DNA from: Actinomadura terrae | GTDB taxonomy: Bacteria > Actinomycetota > Actinomycetes > Streptosporangiales > Streptosporangiaceae | Direction: 5' to 3' | Length of the DNA: 64,000 nucleotides | Assembly: GCF_022751215.1 (NCBI RefSeq) | Contig: NZ_JAICDG010000004.1 | Coordinates: 558,001 to 622,000 of the forward strand | Part shown: positions 50,481 through 58,904 of the stretch, in pieces | How positions within the stretch are numbered: the first letter of the stretch is position 1 | Layout of the letters: the number at the start of each line of letters is the position of its first letter | Position numbers and translations under genes: made by a program | The notes under the pieces: model-generated | What the model saw: the letters and a program-made list of their open reading frames with translations, nothing else | Database searches by the model: none | What the model was told of the DNA's origin: nothing

Positions 50481-51578
50481 TCAGGGGCGCGCTTGCAGGC
50501 CGGTGCATCCGCGCAGGCCGTTCCAGCGCTTGGCCTCGGCCGTCGCGGCGGCGCCCTTCAGCGGGATCGGGAGGCCGCCGGAGATGCGGGCGGGCTTCCA
50601 CTTGTCGGCCGTGATCTTGCCGTTCTGGACGCGCAGCAGCAGCACGCCCGAGTTGGCCGTCTGCCCCGACGCGGACGAGAACACGAAGTTGCCCATGCCG
50701 TAGTGGACGTACTTGCCGTTCAGGTAACCGCCGCCCAGCGGGACGTGCGCGTGGCCGCCGACGACGATGTCCGCGCCCGCCGCGACGAGCTCGCGGGCGA
50801 GTTCCTGCTGGCGCGGCAGCGGGCACGCCTTCAGCTCCTGCCCCCAGTGCAGGTGGACGATCACGACGTCGGACCCCTTGCGGGCCTCCTTCACCGCCTG
50901 CACCATCCGGGGCACGTTCTTCGCGGACGCGAGGCCGCCCTTGGCATCGGTCGCCGTCCACGCCTCGACCAGGTTGTCGTCCAGCACCTGCGTCGCGCCG
51001 ACGATCGCGATCCGGTTGCCCTTCACCGTCGTCCGGTACGGCCGGTACGCCTCGTCCGCGTTCCTGCCGATGCCGACGACCGGGAACCCGGTGCGCCTGA
51101 TCGCGGCGAGCGTGTCGCGGAGGCCGCCCTCCATGTAGTCCATGCCGTGGTTGTTGGCCATGGACGTCACGTCCACCCCCGCGCCCTTGAGCGCCGCGAA
51201 CGCCGACGGCGGGGCGCGGAAGGTGAACTCCTTGCCGGGCGCGGGCGACCCGCCGGTGGTGATCGCCGTCTCCAGGTTGACCATCGCGAGGTCCGCGCTG
51301 CGCAGCTGCGCCGCGACCGGGCCGAGCGCCGTCCTCGGGCTGGCGAGACGCGAGCGGAGCTGCCCCTCGAAGTGGGTGTCGCCGCCGAACGCGATGATGA
51401 TCGGCTTCTTGGCGGGCGCCGCCTCCGGGCTCACCGACTTCTCCGCCGGACGGGACGCGGCGCGCGGCGTCGCCCCCTGCGCCTCCTTGTCCCCGGACCC
51501 GCCGGAGCCGCCGCACGCGGCCGCGACCAGCACCGTCACCCCGGCGACGGCGGTGACCGCGAGCGTGTTCCCCCGCAT
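50481..51578 (-). CDS. CapA-family lipoprotein, copy 1
   Basis: 365 residues. Lipobox VAAAC (Cys22), a Ser/Gly/Glu linker, then the CapA/PgsA metallophosphatase-like domain (DUF/Pfam PGA_cap): AFGGDTHFEG near residue 60, MVNLETAIT, SMANNHGMDY, HLHWGQE and VGGHAHVPLGG. His and Asp residues in these motifs match the calcineurin-like metal site. CapA proteins take part in poly-gamma-glutamate capsule formation, but capBC genes are absent, so this is probably a surface phosphoesterase of unknown substrate. ATG 51578 has GGAGG upstream. A close paralogue lies upstream on the same strand. Confidence 0.9.
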   Translation of the reverse strand: MRGNTLAVTAVAGVTVLVAAACGGSGGSGDKEAQGATPRAASRPAEKSVSPEAAPAKKPIIIAFGGDTHFEGQLRSRLASPRTALGPVAAQLRSADLAMVNLETAITTGGSPAPGKEFTFRAPPSAFAALKGAGVDVTSMANNHGMDYMEGGLRDTLAAIRRTGFPVVGIGRNADEAYRPYRTTVKGNRIAIVGATQVLDDNLVEAWTATDAKGGLASAKNVPRMVQAVKEARKGSDVVIVHLHWGQELKACPLPRQQELARELVAAGADIVVGGHAHVPLGGGYLNGKYVHYGMGNFVFSSASGQTANSGVLLLRVQNGKITADKWKPARISGGLPIPLKGAAATAEAKRWNGLRGCTGLQARP

Positions 51579-51759
51579 CGGACCTCCCTGTTCGACTCGG
51601 GCCCAGCATGACAGAAACCGCCCGTAGCACCCAGAGGCGCCCGCATGTAACAACCGTCCGATGATTCACATGAAACCCACGCTTAGCGGGAGGACGCCCG
51701 CGCCCGCCCACCAGCGGGAATGATCATGGCAATGCCTTGACGAGACACGGCCCGCCACA

Positions 51760-51800
51760 TCAGGGACTCGCCTTGACATCGGTACAGCGGGCGGCACCCG
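51760..51800 (-). other. Degenerate copy of a CapA gene tail
   Basis: On the minus strand, bases ending with a stop at 51760 read CTDVKASP. The real CapA copy 2 ends CADVKAAP 47 bases upstream. About 19 of 27 bases agree. It looks like the remnant of a further tandem copy or of a slipped duplication. Confidence 0.5.
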
Positions 51801-51806
51801 GGGGCG

Positions 51807-52892
51807 TCAGGGGGCGGCTTTGACGTCGGCGCAGCGGCGCAGGCCCTCCCACTGCGCGCGGGCCTCCTGCGCGGCGGCGCCCGACAGCGGCTGCGGGACG
51901 CCGCCGGAGATCTCGGCCGGGGCCCAGTCGGCCCGCGTGACCCGCCTCTCCTTCGCGGACGGGTCGAACGTCAACGTCAGCACGCCGCTCTGCGCCGTCC
52001 GCCCGGAGGAGTTGTAGAAGACGAAGTTGCCGAGCCCGTAGTGGACGTACTTGCCCTTCAGGTAACCGCCCGCGAGCAGGACGTGCGCGTGGCTGCCGAC
52101 GATCGCGTCCGCCCCGGCGTCGGCGAGCTGTGAGGCGAGCTGCCGCTGGACGGGTGTCGCGCACGAGTTCAGCTCCTGCCCCCAGTGCAGGTCGACGATC
52201 ACCACGTCGGCGTCCTCGCGCGCCTCCTTCACGGCCTGGACGAGGCGCGGCGCGTCCTTCGCGGACGCGAGGCCCGGCTTGGCGTCCGTCGCCGTCCACG
52301 CCTGGACGAGGTTGTCGTCCAGCACCTGGGTCGCGCCGATCACCGCGACCTTCGCGCCGTTGACCGTGGTCCGGTAGGGACGGAACGCCTCGGCGGCGGT
52401 GCGTCCGATGCCGACGACCGGGAACCCGGCCTGCTTTCCAGCGGCGAGGGAGTCCTGAAGGCCTGTGTCGCCGTAGTCCATGCCGTGGTTGTTGGCCATC
52501 GTCGCCACGTCCACCCCGGCGGACCGGAGCGCGCGGAACGCCGACGGCGGCGCCCGGAACGTGAACTGCTTCGGCGCCGGGGTGCCGCCCCCGGTGACCG
52601 CCGTCTCCAGATTGACCATGGCGAGGTCGGCGCGCTTCAGGTTGCCCGCGACCGGGCCGAGCGCGGTGTCGGGGGACGCGTCGAGCCGGGCCCGCAGCTC
52701 GCCCTCGAAGTGCACGTCACCGCCGAAAGCGACGGTGAACGGTTTGCCCGCGGGCCGCTTGCCCTCCCCCGATCCGGCGGCGTCGGCGAGCGCGCCGCAC
52801 CCGGCCGTGGCCAGCGTTACCGCCGTTACCAGCGCCAGCAGTGGCGACCCCGGCAGGGCGAACGCCCGTCTCGTCCCACGTCCGGTCCCCAT
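51807..52892 (-). CDS. CapA-family lipoprotein, copy 2
   Basis: 361 residues, paralogue of the gene at 50481 with long identical stretches (RADLAMVNLETA, FTFRAPPSAF, VIGATQVLDDNLV, AWTATDAK, KYVHYG-GNFVF). Lipobox LATAGC (Cys32) after a longer basic N-terminus. Metal-site motifs AFGGDVHFEG, TMANNHGMDYG, DLHWGQE and VGSHAHVLLAG are complete. ATG 52892 has GGGAGG five bases upstream. Probable recent tandem duplication. Function as for copy 1 unknown. Confidence 0.9.
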   Translation of the reverse strand: MGTGRGTRRAFALPGSPLLALVTAVTLATAGCGALADAAGSGEGKRPAGKPFTVAFGGDVHFEGELRARLDASPDTALGPVAGNLKRADLAMVNLETAVTGGGTPAPKQFTFRAPPSAFRALRSAGVDVATMANNHGMDYGDTGLQDSLAAGKQAGFPVVGIGRTAAEAFRPYRTTVNGAKVAVIGATQVLDDNLVQAWTATDAKPGLASAKDAPRLVQAVKEAREDADVVIVDLHWGQELNSCATPVQRQLASQLADAGADAIVGSHAHVLLAGGYLKGKYVHYGLGNFVFYNSSGRTAQSGVLTLTFDPSAKERRVTRADWAPAEISGGVPQPLSGAAAQEARAQWEGLRRCADVKAAP

Positions 52893-52999
52893 GTCCGCCT
52901 CCCGCGTGTTTGTGCCTGCTTGGACTCGGGTGATCAAGCGAAGGTTCGCGCTCGGTCCCGCGACCAGGGCCGGAGGAGATCAAACCGGCAGAGTTCCAA

Positions 53000-53031
53000 A
53001 ACTTGAGTCACTCAAGTTAAGCGGATAGGTT
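53000..53031 (+). promoter_or_regulatory. Catalase promoter with 19-bp palindrome
   Basis: AACTTGAGT-C-ACTCAAGTT (53000-53018) is a perfect palindrome. It contains the -35 TTGAGT (53003-53008), followed by a 17-bp spacer and TAGGTT (53026-53031). A repressor bound here would exclude polymerase. CatR/FurA-type regulators act on catalase genes in actinomycetes, but the binding protein is not identified. Confidence 0.65.
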
Positions 53032-53113
53032 GGGTTCACCCCGAACAAACCATCCAGACGACCCGAACGGCTCAGACGCCCCACAGCGCCGACGGAGCGA
53101 GGAGAACCGCGCC

Positions 53114-54568
53114 ATGTCCGACAGGCCCACCACCACGAACGACTCCGGAAACCCCGCGCCGAGCGACGAGCACTCGCAGTCCGTGGGGCCGAACGGCCCG
53201 CTGCTGATGCAGGACCACTACCTCATCCAGAAGATGGCGCACTTCAACCGCGAGCGCGTGCCCGAGCGGGTCGTCCACGCCAAGGGCGGCGGCGCGTACG
53301 GGGTCCTGGAGATCACCGAGGACGTCAGCCAGTTCACCAAGGCCAAGCTGTTCCAGAAGGGCGCGCGGACCGAGTCGATCGTGCGCTTCAGCACGGTCGC
53401 GGGCGAACTCGGCAGCGCCGACACCGCGCGCGACCCGCGCGGCTTCGCGATCAAGTTCTACACCGAGGACGGCAACTACGACCTCGTCGGCAACAACACG
53501 CCGGTCTTCTTCATCCGCGACCCGCAGAAGTTCTCCGACTTCATCCACTCGCAGAAGCGCCGCGCCGACAACCACCTGCACGACCACAACATGCAGTGGG
53601 ACTTCTGGACGCTCTCGCCCGAGACCGCGCACCAGGTGTCGCTGCTGATGACCGACCGGGGCACCCCGTACTCCTGGCGCCACATGAACGGGCACGGCTC
53701 GCACACGTTCCTCTGGTACAACGCGGCAGGGGAGAAGTTCTGGGTCAAGTACCACTTCAAGACCGAGCAGGGGATCAAGAACTACACCGCCGACGAGGCC
53801 GCCGCGCTCCAGGCCGTCGACCCCGACATTCACATCCGCGACCTGTTCGAGGCGATCCGGCGCGGCGACCACCCGTCCTGGACGGTGCAGGTGCAGGTCA
53901 TGCCGTTCGAGGACGCGGCGGGCTACCGGTTCAACCCGTTCGACCTCACCAAGGTCTGGCCGCACGCCGACTACCCGCCGATCACGATCGGCCGGTGGAC
54001 GCTCACCCGGAATCCCGAGAACTACTTCGCCGAGATCGAGCAGGCGGCGTTCGAGCCGTCGAACTTCGTCCCCGGGATCGGCGCGTCCCCGGACAAGATG
54101 CTCCAGGGACGGCTGTTCTCCTACCCCGACGCCCACCGGTACCGCGTCGGGCCGAACTACCTCCAGCTGCCGGTCAACCGTCCGAAGAGCCCCGTCCACT
54201 CCTACAGCAAGGACGGCGCGATGGCCTACACCAACTCCGCCGACCCGGTCTACGCGCCGAACAGCGCGGGCGGGCCGGTCGCCGACCCGGCGCTCTGGGA
54301 CGGCGAGGGCTACGAGGTGGCGGGCGAGATCATCCGGAGCGCCTACACGCTCCACGCCGAGGACGACGACTACGGCCAGCCCCGCACGCTGTGGGAGAAG
54401 GTGCTGTCGGACACCGACCGCGCCCACATGGTCTCCAACATCGTGGGCCACGCCTCGGCCCCCGAGGTGTCCGCCGACATGAGGAAGCGCGTCGTCCAGT
54501 ACTGGCGCAACGTGCACAAGGACCTCGGCGACCGCGTCGCCACGGGCCTCGGAATCAACGGCTCCTGA
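53114..54568 (+). CDS. Catalase (monofunctional, small-subunit haem type)
   Basis: 484-residue haem catalase, converting hydrogen peroxide to water and oxygen. The catalytic His is in RVVHAKGGGAYG near residue 53, the Asn in YDLVGNNTPVFF, and the proximal haem Tyr in RLFSYPDAHRYRVG near 340. It has the NADPH-binding type length of clade 3 and no C-terminal flavodoxin-like domain. The ATG lies 12 bases after a GGAGA site. Monocistronic, between a palindromic promoter and a textbook terminator. Cytoplasmic. Confidence 0.96.
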   Translation: MSDRPTTTNDSGNPAPSDEHSQSVGPNGPLLMQDHYLIQKMAHFNRERVPERVVHAKGGGAYGVLEITEDVSQFTKAKLFQKGARTESIVRFSTVAGELGSADTARDPRGFAIKFYTEDGNYDLVGNNTPVFFIRDPQKFSDFIHSQKRRADNHLHDHNMQWDFWTLSPETAHQVSLLMTDRGTPYSWRHMNGHGSHTFLWYNAAGEKFWVKYHFKTEQGIKNYTADEAAALQAVDPDIHIRDLFEAIRRGDHPSWTVQVQVMPFEDAAGYRFNPFDLTKVWPHADYPPITIGRWTLTRNPENYFAEIEQAAFEPSNFVPGIGASPDKMLQGRLFSYPDAHRYRVGPNYLQLPVNRPKSPVHSYSKDGAMAYTNSADPVYAPNSAGGPVADPALWDGEGYEVAGEIIRSAYTLHAEDDDYGQPRTLWEKVLSDTDRAHMVSNIVGHASAPEVSADMRKRVVQYWRNVHKDLGDRVATGLGINGS

Positions 54569-54580
54569 CCTTCTGCGCAG

Positions 54581-54612
54581 AAGGGGCGGCCTCATTCGGG
54601 CCGCCCCTTTTT
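54581..54612 (+). terminator. Intrinsic terminator of catalase
   Basis: AAGGGGCGGCC (54581-54591) and GGCCGCCCCTT (54599-54609) form an 11-bp stem followed by T residues to 54612, 12 bases after the catalase stop codon. Confidence 0.9.
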
Positions 54613-54748
54613 GCTGCCCGGACGCACACAATAACCGGTACCCCGTAGCAGCGGCCTGTCAACCCGGGGATCGCGAACGAAATACCGAGCACCGCAATAC
54701 AGCCGACCGAGCAATCATAAAGTCGCTGGTGAGACGTTTAAGCGATCG

Positions 54749-54840
54749 TTGACGTTCCCTAACAAGCATCCTTACGATCTGAGTCATCAAAGCAGTGGAA
54801 AGTGTCTGACTTTCCACGCGGGCGAAACCCTGAGTTTCGC
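54749..54840 (+). promoter_or_regulatory. Promoter and double-hairpin leader of the I36-type genes
   Basis: TTGACG (54749-54754), an 18-bp spacer and TACGAT (54773-54778) form a good promoter. The leader then holds two perfect hairpins back to back: GTGGAAAGT/ACTTTCCAC (54795-54817, loop GTCTG) and GCGAAAC/GTTTCGC (54822-54840, loop CCTGA), both before the start codon at 54880. They may stabilise the message or regulate it. Confidence 0.6.
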
Positions 54841-54879
54841 TTTCCGGACACGATGACCGACCGGAAGAAGGTGGCGAGA

Positions 54880-55296
54880 ATGAAGGCCAGAAGGATGCTG
54901 CTGGGCGGCGCGATCGCGGCGGCGTGCACGGCGGGGACGATGGTCTCCACGGGCATCGCGCAGGCGAGCGCGCCGCCCGCCCCGTCCACCGGCGGCAAGA
55001 CGGGCACGGTCCGCATCGCCAACCCCAACGACTGCCCCAATGGCTATGTCTGCGTGTGGGGCGACATCAACTACGAAGGCCGCTTCCTCTTCGCTCCCGG
55101 CCCGGAGCGCCAGAACGTCGGCGACTTCATGAACGACCTGACGAGCTCGGTCTGGAACCGCACCGGCTCGCAGGTCTGCTTCTACCAGCACGCCGACTGG
55201 CGCGGCGGAACCCTGCTGATCGTCGGTGCCGGCGACTGGCGCGCCAACGTCGGACGGGACGCCAACGACGCGATCTCGTCCTGGCGCGCCTGCTGA
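54880..55296 (+). CDS. Secreted peptidase-inhibitor I36-like protein, copy 1
   Basis: 138 residues: signal peptide ending GIAQASA (about 31) and one small beta/gamma-crystallin-like domain of the I36 group, the family of the metalloprotease inhibitor SMPI of Streptomyces. Four cysteines (NDCPNGYVCVW, QVCFYQ and the last residue) fit two disulphides. Other marks are GDINYEGRFL and DFMNDLTSSVWNRTG. Inhibition of a protease is possible but untested; other members are calcium-binding or antifungal crystallin-like proteins. ATG 54880 is chosen for its AAGG site; an ATG at 54853 would add nine residues. Confidence 0.85.
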   Translation: MKARRMLLGGAIAAACTAGTMVSTGIAQASAPPAPSTGGKTGTVRIANPNDCPNGYVCVWGDINYEGRFLFAPGPERQNVGDFMNDLTSSVWNRTGSQVCFYQHADWRGGTLLIVGAGDWRANVGRDANDAISSWRAC

Positions 55297-55356
55297 CATT
55301 CGACGGCACCAAACAATTCACAAAATCCACGGGGGATCAGCGGAAAGGCAACGGCA

Positions 55357-55773
55357 ATGAACATCAAGAGGACGATGACCATCGGCGCGCTCGCCGGCGC
55401 CTGCGCGGCGGCGACCATGACCACCACGGGCATCGCGCAGGCGAGCGCGCCGCCCGCCCCGGCCGGCAGCGGGAAGACGGGCACGGTCCGCGTCGCCAAT
55501 CCCAACGACTGCCCCAACAACTACGTCTGCGTGTGGGGCGACATCAACTACGAGGGCCGTTTCCTCTTCGTCCCCGGAACCAGCCGCGCCAATGTCGGCG
55601 ACTTCATGAACGACCTGACCAGCTCCCTCTGGAACCGCACCGGCTCCCGGGTCTGCTTCTACCAGGACTCGGACTACCGAGGCAGCCTTCTGGCAATCGT
55701 GGACGGCGGCGGCTACCGTGCCAATGTCGGCGCCACGGCCAACGACAGGATCTCGTCGTGGCGGGCCTGCTAG
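55357..55773 (+). CDS. Secreted peptidase-inhibitor I36-like protein, copy 2
   Basis: 138 residues, about 80% identical to the preceding gene in the mature part. The signal peptide end (TTTGIAQASAPPAP) and core (VCVWGDINYEGRFLF) are conserved, while the surface loops differ (PGTSRANV for PGPERQNV, DSDYRGSLLAIV for HADWRGGTLLIV). Same four cysteines. It lies 60 bases downstream on the same message and ends at a strong hairpin. A recent tandem duplication with change at surface loops suggests divergence of binding partner. Confidence 0.85.
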   Translation: MNIKRTMTIGALAGACAAATMTTTGIAQASAPPAPAGSGKTGTVRVANPNDCPNNYVCVWGDINYEGRFLFVPGTSRANVGDFMNDLTSSLWNRTGSRVCFYQDSDYRGSLLAIVDGGGYRANVGATANDRISSWRAC

Positions 55774-55809
55774 GTCGCTGATCGGCGGTCCACGACATTC
55801 GCGCCCTCC

Positions 55810-55842
55810 GGGGGCACAGGGAACTCGGGTCCCTGTGCCCCC
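55810..55842. terminator. Convergent hairpin terminator
   Basis: GGGGGCACAGGGA (55810-55822) pairs perfectly with TCCCTGTGCCCCC (55830-55842) over a seven-base loop, between the I36-like pair and the convergent SPFH gene. Confidence 0.85.
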
Positions 55843-55867
55843 TCAGGCGTCCGCGCCCCTCAGGCGG

Positions 55868-56905
55868 CTACCGGGCCTTCCTGCTCGCGACGTCGTGGGG
55901 CTCGCCGGGCGCCACCTCGTAGGGCGCCACGTCGTCGCTGGACGACAGCTCCCGCGACTCCGCCTGCGCCGGAACGTCGGGGGCGGGACGCGCGGCGCGG
56001 GTGATCGACGACGCGACCTCGTCCAGCGACCCCTCGAACGCCTTCGAGATCGCCTGGAGCGCCGTGGTGACCTCGCTGGGGATGACCCAGAACGTGCTGC
56101 CCTGGCCCTCGGCGAGCTTCGGCAGCGTCTGGAGGTACTGGTAGGCGAGCAGCTTCGGGTCCGGGTCGGCGGCGTGGACGGCCTCGAAGACCTGCTCGAT
56201 CGCCGCCGACTGCCCCTCCGCCTCCAGGATCGCCGCGCGCTTGCCGCCCTCCGCCTTCAGGATCGCCGACTGCTTGTCGCCCTCGGCGGTGAGGATCTTG
56301 GCCTGGCGGGCGCCCTCGGCGGTCAGGATCGCGGCGCGCTTCTCCCGCTCGGCGCGCATCTGCTTCTCCATCGCGTCCTTGATCGAGGTCGGCGGCTCGA
56401 TCGCCTTGATCTCGACCCGGGTCACGCGGATGCCCCATTTGCCGGACGCGTCGTCCAGCACGCCGCGCAGCGCCGTGTTGATCCGGTCGCGGGAGGTCAG
56501 GGTGGCCTCCAGGTCCAGCGTCCCGATCACGTTGCGCAGCGTCGTCGCGGTGAGCTGCTCGATCGCCTTGATGTAGTTCACGATCTCGTAGTCCGCCGCG
56601 CGCGGGTCGGTGACCTGGAAGAACAGGACGGTGTCGATGTGCACGACGACGTTGTCCTCGGTGATCACCGGCTGCGCCTTGAACGAGACCACCTGCTCGC
56701 GCAGGTCGATCAGGGACTTCACGCGGTCGACGAACGGGACGACGAAGCTGATCCCCGGTTCGAGCGTGCGGTGGTAGCGGCCGAGCCGCTCCACGTTGCG
56801 GGCCCGCGCCTGCGGGATGATCCACACCGCCCGCAGCACGGCGGTGGCCAGCACGACCACCCCGGCCACCAGGACGACGAGCACGGCTATCGCGATGTCG
56901 GTCAT
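55868..56905 (-). CDS. SPFH/band-7 domain protein (paraslipin type)
   Basis: 345 residues. N-terminal membrane helix (about 4-26), SPFH domain (IIPQARARNVERLGRYHRTL, then GISFVVPFVDRV, REQVVSFKAQPVITEDNV) and a coiled-coil region with four near-identical 11-residue blocks of the form A-x-I-L-x-A-E-G (about 195-245). It is a stomatin/paraslipin that should form oligomers at membrane microdomains. It overlaps the NfeD gene by four bases (ATGA), the usual NfeD-SPFH pair. A Ser/Asp/Glu-rich tail of about 45 residues ends it. Confidence 0.93.
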   Translation of the reverse strand: MTDIAIAVLVVLVAGVVVLATAVLRAVWIIPQARARNVERLGRYHRTLEPGISFVVPFVDRVKSLIDLREQVVSFKAQPVITEDNVVVHIDTVLFFQVTDPRAADYEIVNYIKAIEQLTATTLRNVIGTLDLEATLTSRDRINTALRGVLDDASGKWGIRVTRVEIKAIEPPTSIKDAMEKQMRAEREKRAAILTAEGARQAKILTAEGDKQSAILKAEGGKRAAILEAEGQSAAIEQVFEAVHAADPDPKLLAYQYLQTLPKLAEGQGSTFWVIPSEVTTALQAISKAFEGSLDEVASSITRAARPAPDVPAQAESRELSSSDDVAPYEVAPGEPHDVASRKAR

Positions 56906-57342
56906 GACGGCTCCCCGAGCGGATACAGCAGGGCCGTGGCCCCTTCGATGGCGAGGACGTCGGCGGGCGTGCCCGCGGGAATCACGAGGTCGGGGTCGTA
57001 GGGGCGGGCCGTCCACTCCTCGCCGCCGATCCTGGCCCGGCCGCCCGCGCGGCTGACCTCGGTGAGCGTGAGCGCCTCCCGTCCGACCAGCGCGGCGGTG
57101 CCGCTGCGCAGCGCGGGCGGCTGCCTGATGTGCCGCCGCGCGATCGGCCGCACCACGACCAGGCCCGCGACGGCCCCGGCCGCGAACACCGCGGCCTGCG
57201 CGCCGACCGGCAGGCCCAGCGCGCCCACCAGCCCGGCGGCCAGCGCGGCGGCGGCGAGCAGCCCGAGCGCCAGGGTCAGCGTCAGCAGTTCGGCGATCCC
57301 GAGCAGCGCCGCCAGCAGCAGCCAGGCGATCCACGCCTCCAT
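56902..57342 (-). CDS. NfeD-like membrane protein
   Basis: 146 residues. Two to three membrane helices in the first 75 residues (WIAWLLLAALLGIAELLTL; AVFAAGAVAGLVVVRPIARR) and a C-terminal OB-fold (about 80-143: GTAALVGREALTL, IGGEEWTARPYD, ALLYPLG). This is the short NfeD1b form without the ClpP-like protease domain. It partners the SPFH protein encoded by the overlapping downstream gene in membrane organisation or quality control. Confidence 0.9.
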   Translation of the reverse strand: MEAWIAWLLLAALLGIAELLTLTLALGLLAAAALAAGLVGALGLPVGAQAAVFAAGAVAGLVVVRPIARRHIRQPPALRSGTAALVGREALTLTEVSRAGGRARIGGEEWTARPYDPDLVIPAGTPADVLAIEGATALLYPLGEPS

Positions 57343-57718
57343 AGCGGCTCCCTGAGGCGGCCGAAGTCCTCACTTTCACGGTAACCCCGGAACGAACGAG
57401 GCGACAGCCCCCGGCGACCGCCAGGGATTTCGACCGGTTTAGGCCTTCTACCTGTAGGTAAGCTCCCCAGCACGGCCGCCGGAGAACGCGGAGGCTAGGG
57501 TGTGTCGTGAAATGGCCTGAGCGTCACGCGAGCGCGTCGACCGCCCTGTGGGGCGACGCCGGCGGCGAGCCGCACGGGGAAGATCGCGAAGCGGGACCGC
57601 ACCCGCACGGGGCACGGTCGCGACCCGAGCCGTCGGGCGCGGGCCGGGCCTCCGGCGCGGGCCGGGCTCGATGACACCGCCGTGACTTCGTGAATACTGC
57701 ACGCACCCGAGGAGGGAC
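57343..57718. other. Divergent intergenic region with short inverted repeat
   Basis: 376 bases between NfeD and the Rieske gene. TACCT-GT-AGGTA (57449-57460) is a perfect inverted repeat and may be an operator. 57546-57605 carries the second copy of a dispersed repeat. GAGGAGG directly before 57719 is the ribosome binding site of the Rieske gene. No gene is supported. Confidence 0.45.
57546..57605. repeat. Dispersed repeat, copy B
   Basis: Counterpart of 31451-31510: GACGCCGGCGGCGAG, CGGGGAAGA and GCGAAGCGGG in the same order. Extragenic in both places. The alignment is by eye and has several gaps. Confidence 0.45.
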
Positions 57719-58636
57719 ATGAACCGACGGGCGAGCAACATCTTCCGGAGGCCGGGGCCGCAGGCGTCGCAGCGGCTGGTGGACGCGGCCGAGGGCCTGG
57801 AGCACGCGCGGGGGCTCGACCACACGATCCGGCTGCTCTCCTCGGCCGTCCGGCGGACGCTGCGTCCCGGACCGGTCAAGGACACGCTGCACGGCGTCCC
57901 GTTCGGGCATCCCGCCCACCCCCCGCTGACGGACGTGCCGATGGGCTGCTGGGTCTCGGCCGCCGTCCTCGACCTGCTGCCGGGCACCGGCCGCGCCGCG
58001 AAGGCCCTCGTCGCCACGGGCCTGGCGGCCGCGGTCCCGACCACGCTCGCCGGGCTCTCCGACTGGGCGGACCTGCACCGCGAGCAGCAGCGCGTCGGGC
58101 TCGTCCACGCCTGCGGGATGCTCACGGCGAGCACGCTGTACTCGGCGTCGCTCGTGGCACGCTCCCGGGGCCAGGAGGGCACCGGACGCGCGTTCGGGTT
58201 CGCGGGGCTGGCCGCGCTGCTGGCGGGCGGCTACCTCGGCGGGCACCTGGCGTTCCGGCTGGCCGCGGGCGCCAACCACGCCGACCAGGTCGCGCACCTG
58301 GTCTCGCTCGGCTGGCACGACCTGTGCCCCGCCGACGACCTCCCCGACGGCTGGCCCGTGCACCGGCGCCTCGGCTACATCAGCCTGTTCGTCCTGCGGA
58401 CCGGCGACGAGATCCACGTCCTCGCCGACCGGTGCAGCCACCTCGCGGGCCCGCTGCACCAGGGGCGCATCGTCACCGACGACGACGCCGTCCTCTGCGT
58501 CGTCTGCCCCTGGCACGGCAGCACGTTCCGCGTCGTGGACGGCTCGGTCGTGCACGGCCCCGCGACCGCCCGGCAGCCGTCCTTCGAGACCCGCGTCACC
58601 GAGGAGGGCCTCGTCCAGGTGCGCCCCCTCGGCTGA
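57719..58636 (+). CDS. DUF2231 membrane domain fused to a Rieske [2Fe-2S] domain
   Basis: 305 residues. Residues about 55-195 are a four-helix DUF2231 membrane domain (GHPAHPPLTDVPMGCW; LSDWADLHREQQRVGLVH). Residues about 210-303 are a Rieske domain with both cluster motifs, CSHLAGPLH and CPWHGSTF (C-x-H and C-x2-H). It should pass electrons at the membrane, with histidines in DUF2231 as possible haem or metal ligands. Electron donor and acceptor are unknown. GAGGAGG lies just before the ATG. Such fusions are common in actinomycetes but uncharacterised. Confidence 0.9.
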   Translation: MNRRASNIFRRPGPQASQRLVDAAEGLEHARGLDHTIRLLSSAVRRTLRPGPVKDTLHGVPFGHPAHPPLTDVPMGCWVSAAVLDLLPGTGRAAKALVATGLAAAVPTTLAGLSDWADLHREQQRVGLVHACGMLTASTLYSASLVARSRGQEGTGRAFGFAGLAALLAGGYLGGHLAFRLAAGANHADQVAHLVSLGWHDLCPADDLPDGWPVHRRLGYISLFVLRTGDEIHVLADRCSHLAGPLHQGRIVTDDDAVLCVVCPWHGSTFRVVDGSVVHGPATARQPSFETRVTEEGLVQVRPLG

Positions 58637-58643
58637 ATGGGCG

Positions 58644-58886
58644 TCACTCCGCCTCGTCGGGGTCGGCGGCGTCGGCGCTCGGGTACTCGACCAGGGCCAG
58701 GACGCGGCTCGCCATGAACCGCGCCGTGCGGACGGCGTTGCCCGTGCGGGTGACCTCGCTGACCTCCACGACGCCGCGCCTGGTCGCGACCTCCACCCGG
58801 CGTCCCGCCCGGCTGGCGAGGACCTCGTAGGTCCGGGTGCCCTCGCCGCCGGCGTCGATCATGATCTCGACCCTGTCGCCCTTCAT
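58644..58886 (-). CDS. Small protein behind a LexA-like box
   Basis: 80 residues, soluble, with beta-strand-rich sequence (KGDRVEIMIDAGGEGTRTYE in part, VLASRAGRRVEVATRRGVVEVSEV in part) and an acidic tail (ADAADPDEAE). No cysteine, no export signal, family unknown to me. ATG 58886 has GGAGG six bases upstream. A 16-bp sequence matching the actinobacterial SOS box at 11 of 12 fixed positions lies 19 bases upstream, so it is probably induced by DNA damage. It is convergent with the Rieske gene, seven bases apart. Confidence 0.75.
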   Translation of the reverse strand: MKGDRVEIMIDAGGEGTRTYEVLASRAGRRVEVATRRGVVEVSEVTRTGNAVRTARFMASRVLALVEYPSADAADPDEAE

Positions 58887-58904
58887 CGGCGCATCCTCCA
58901 GTAG

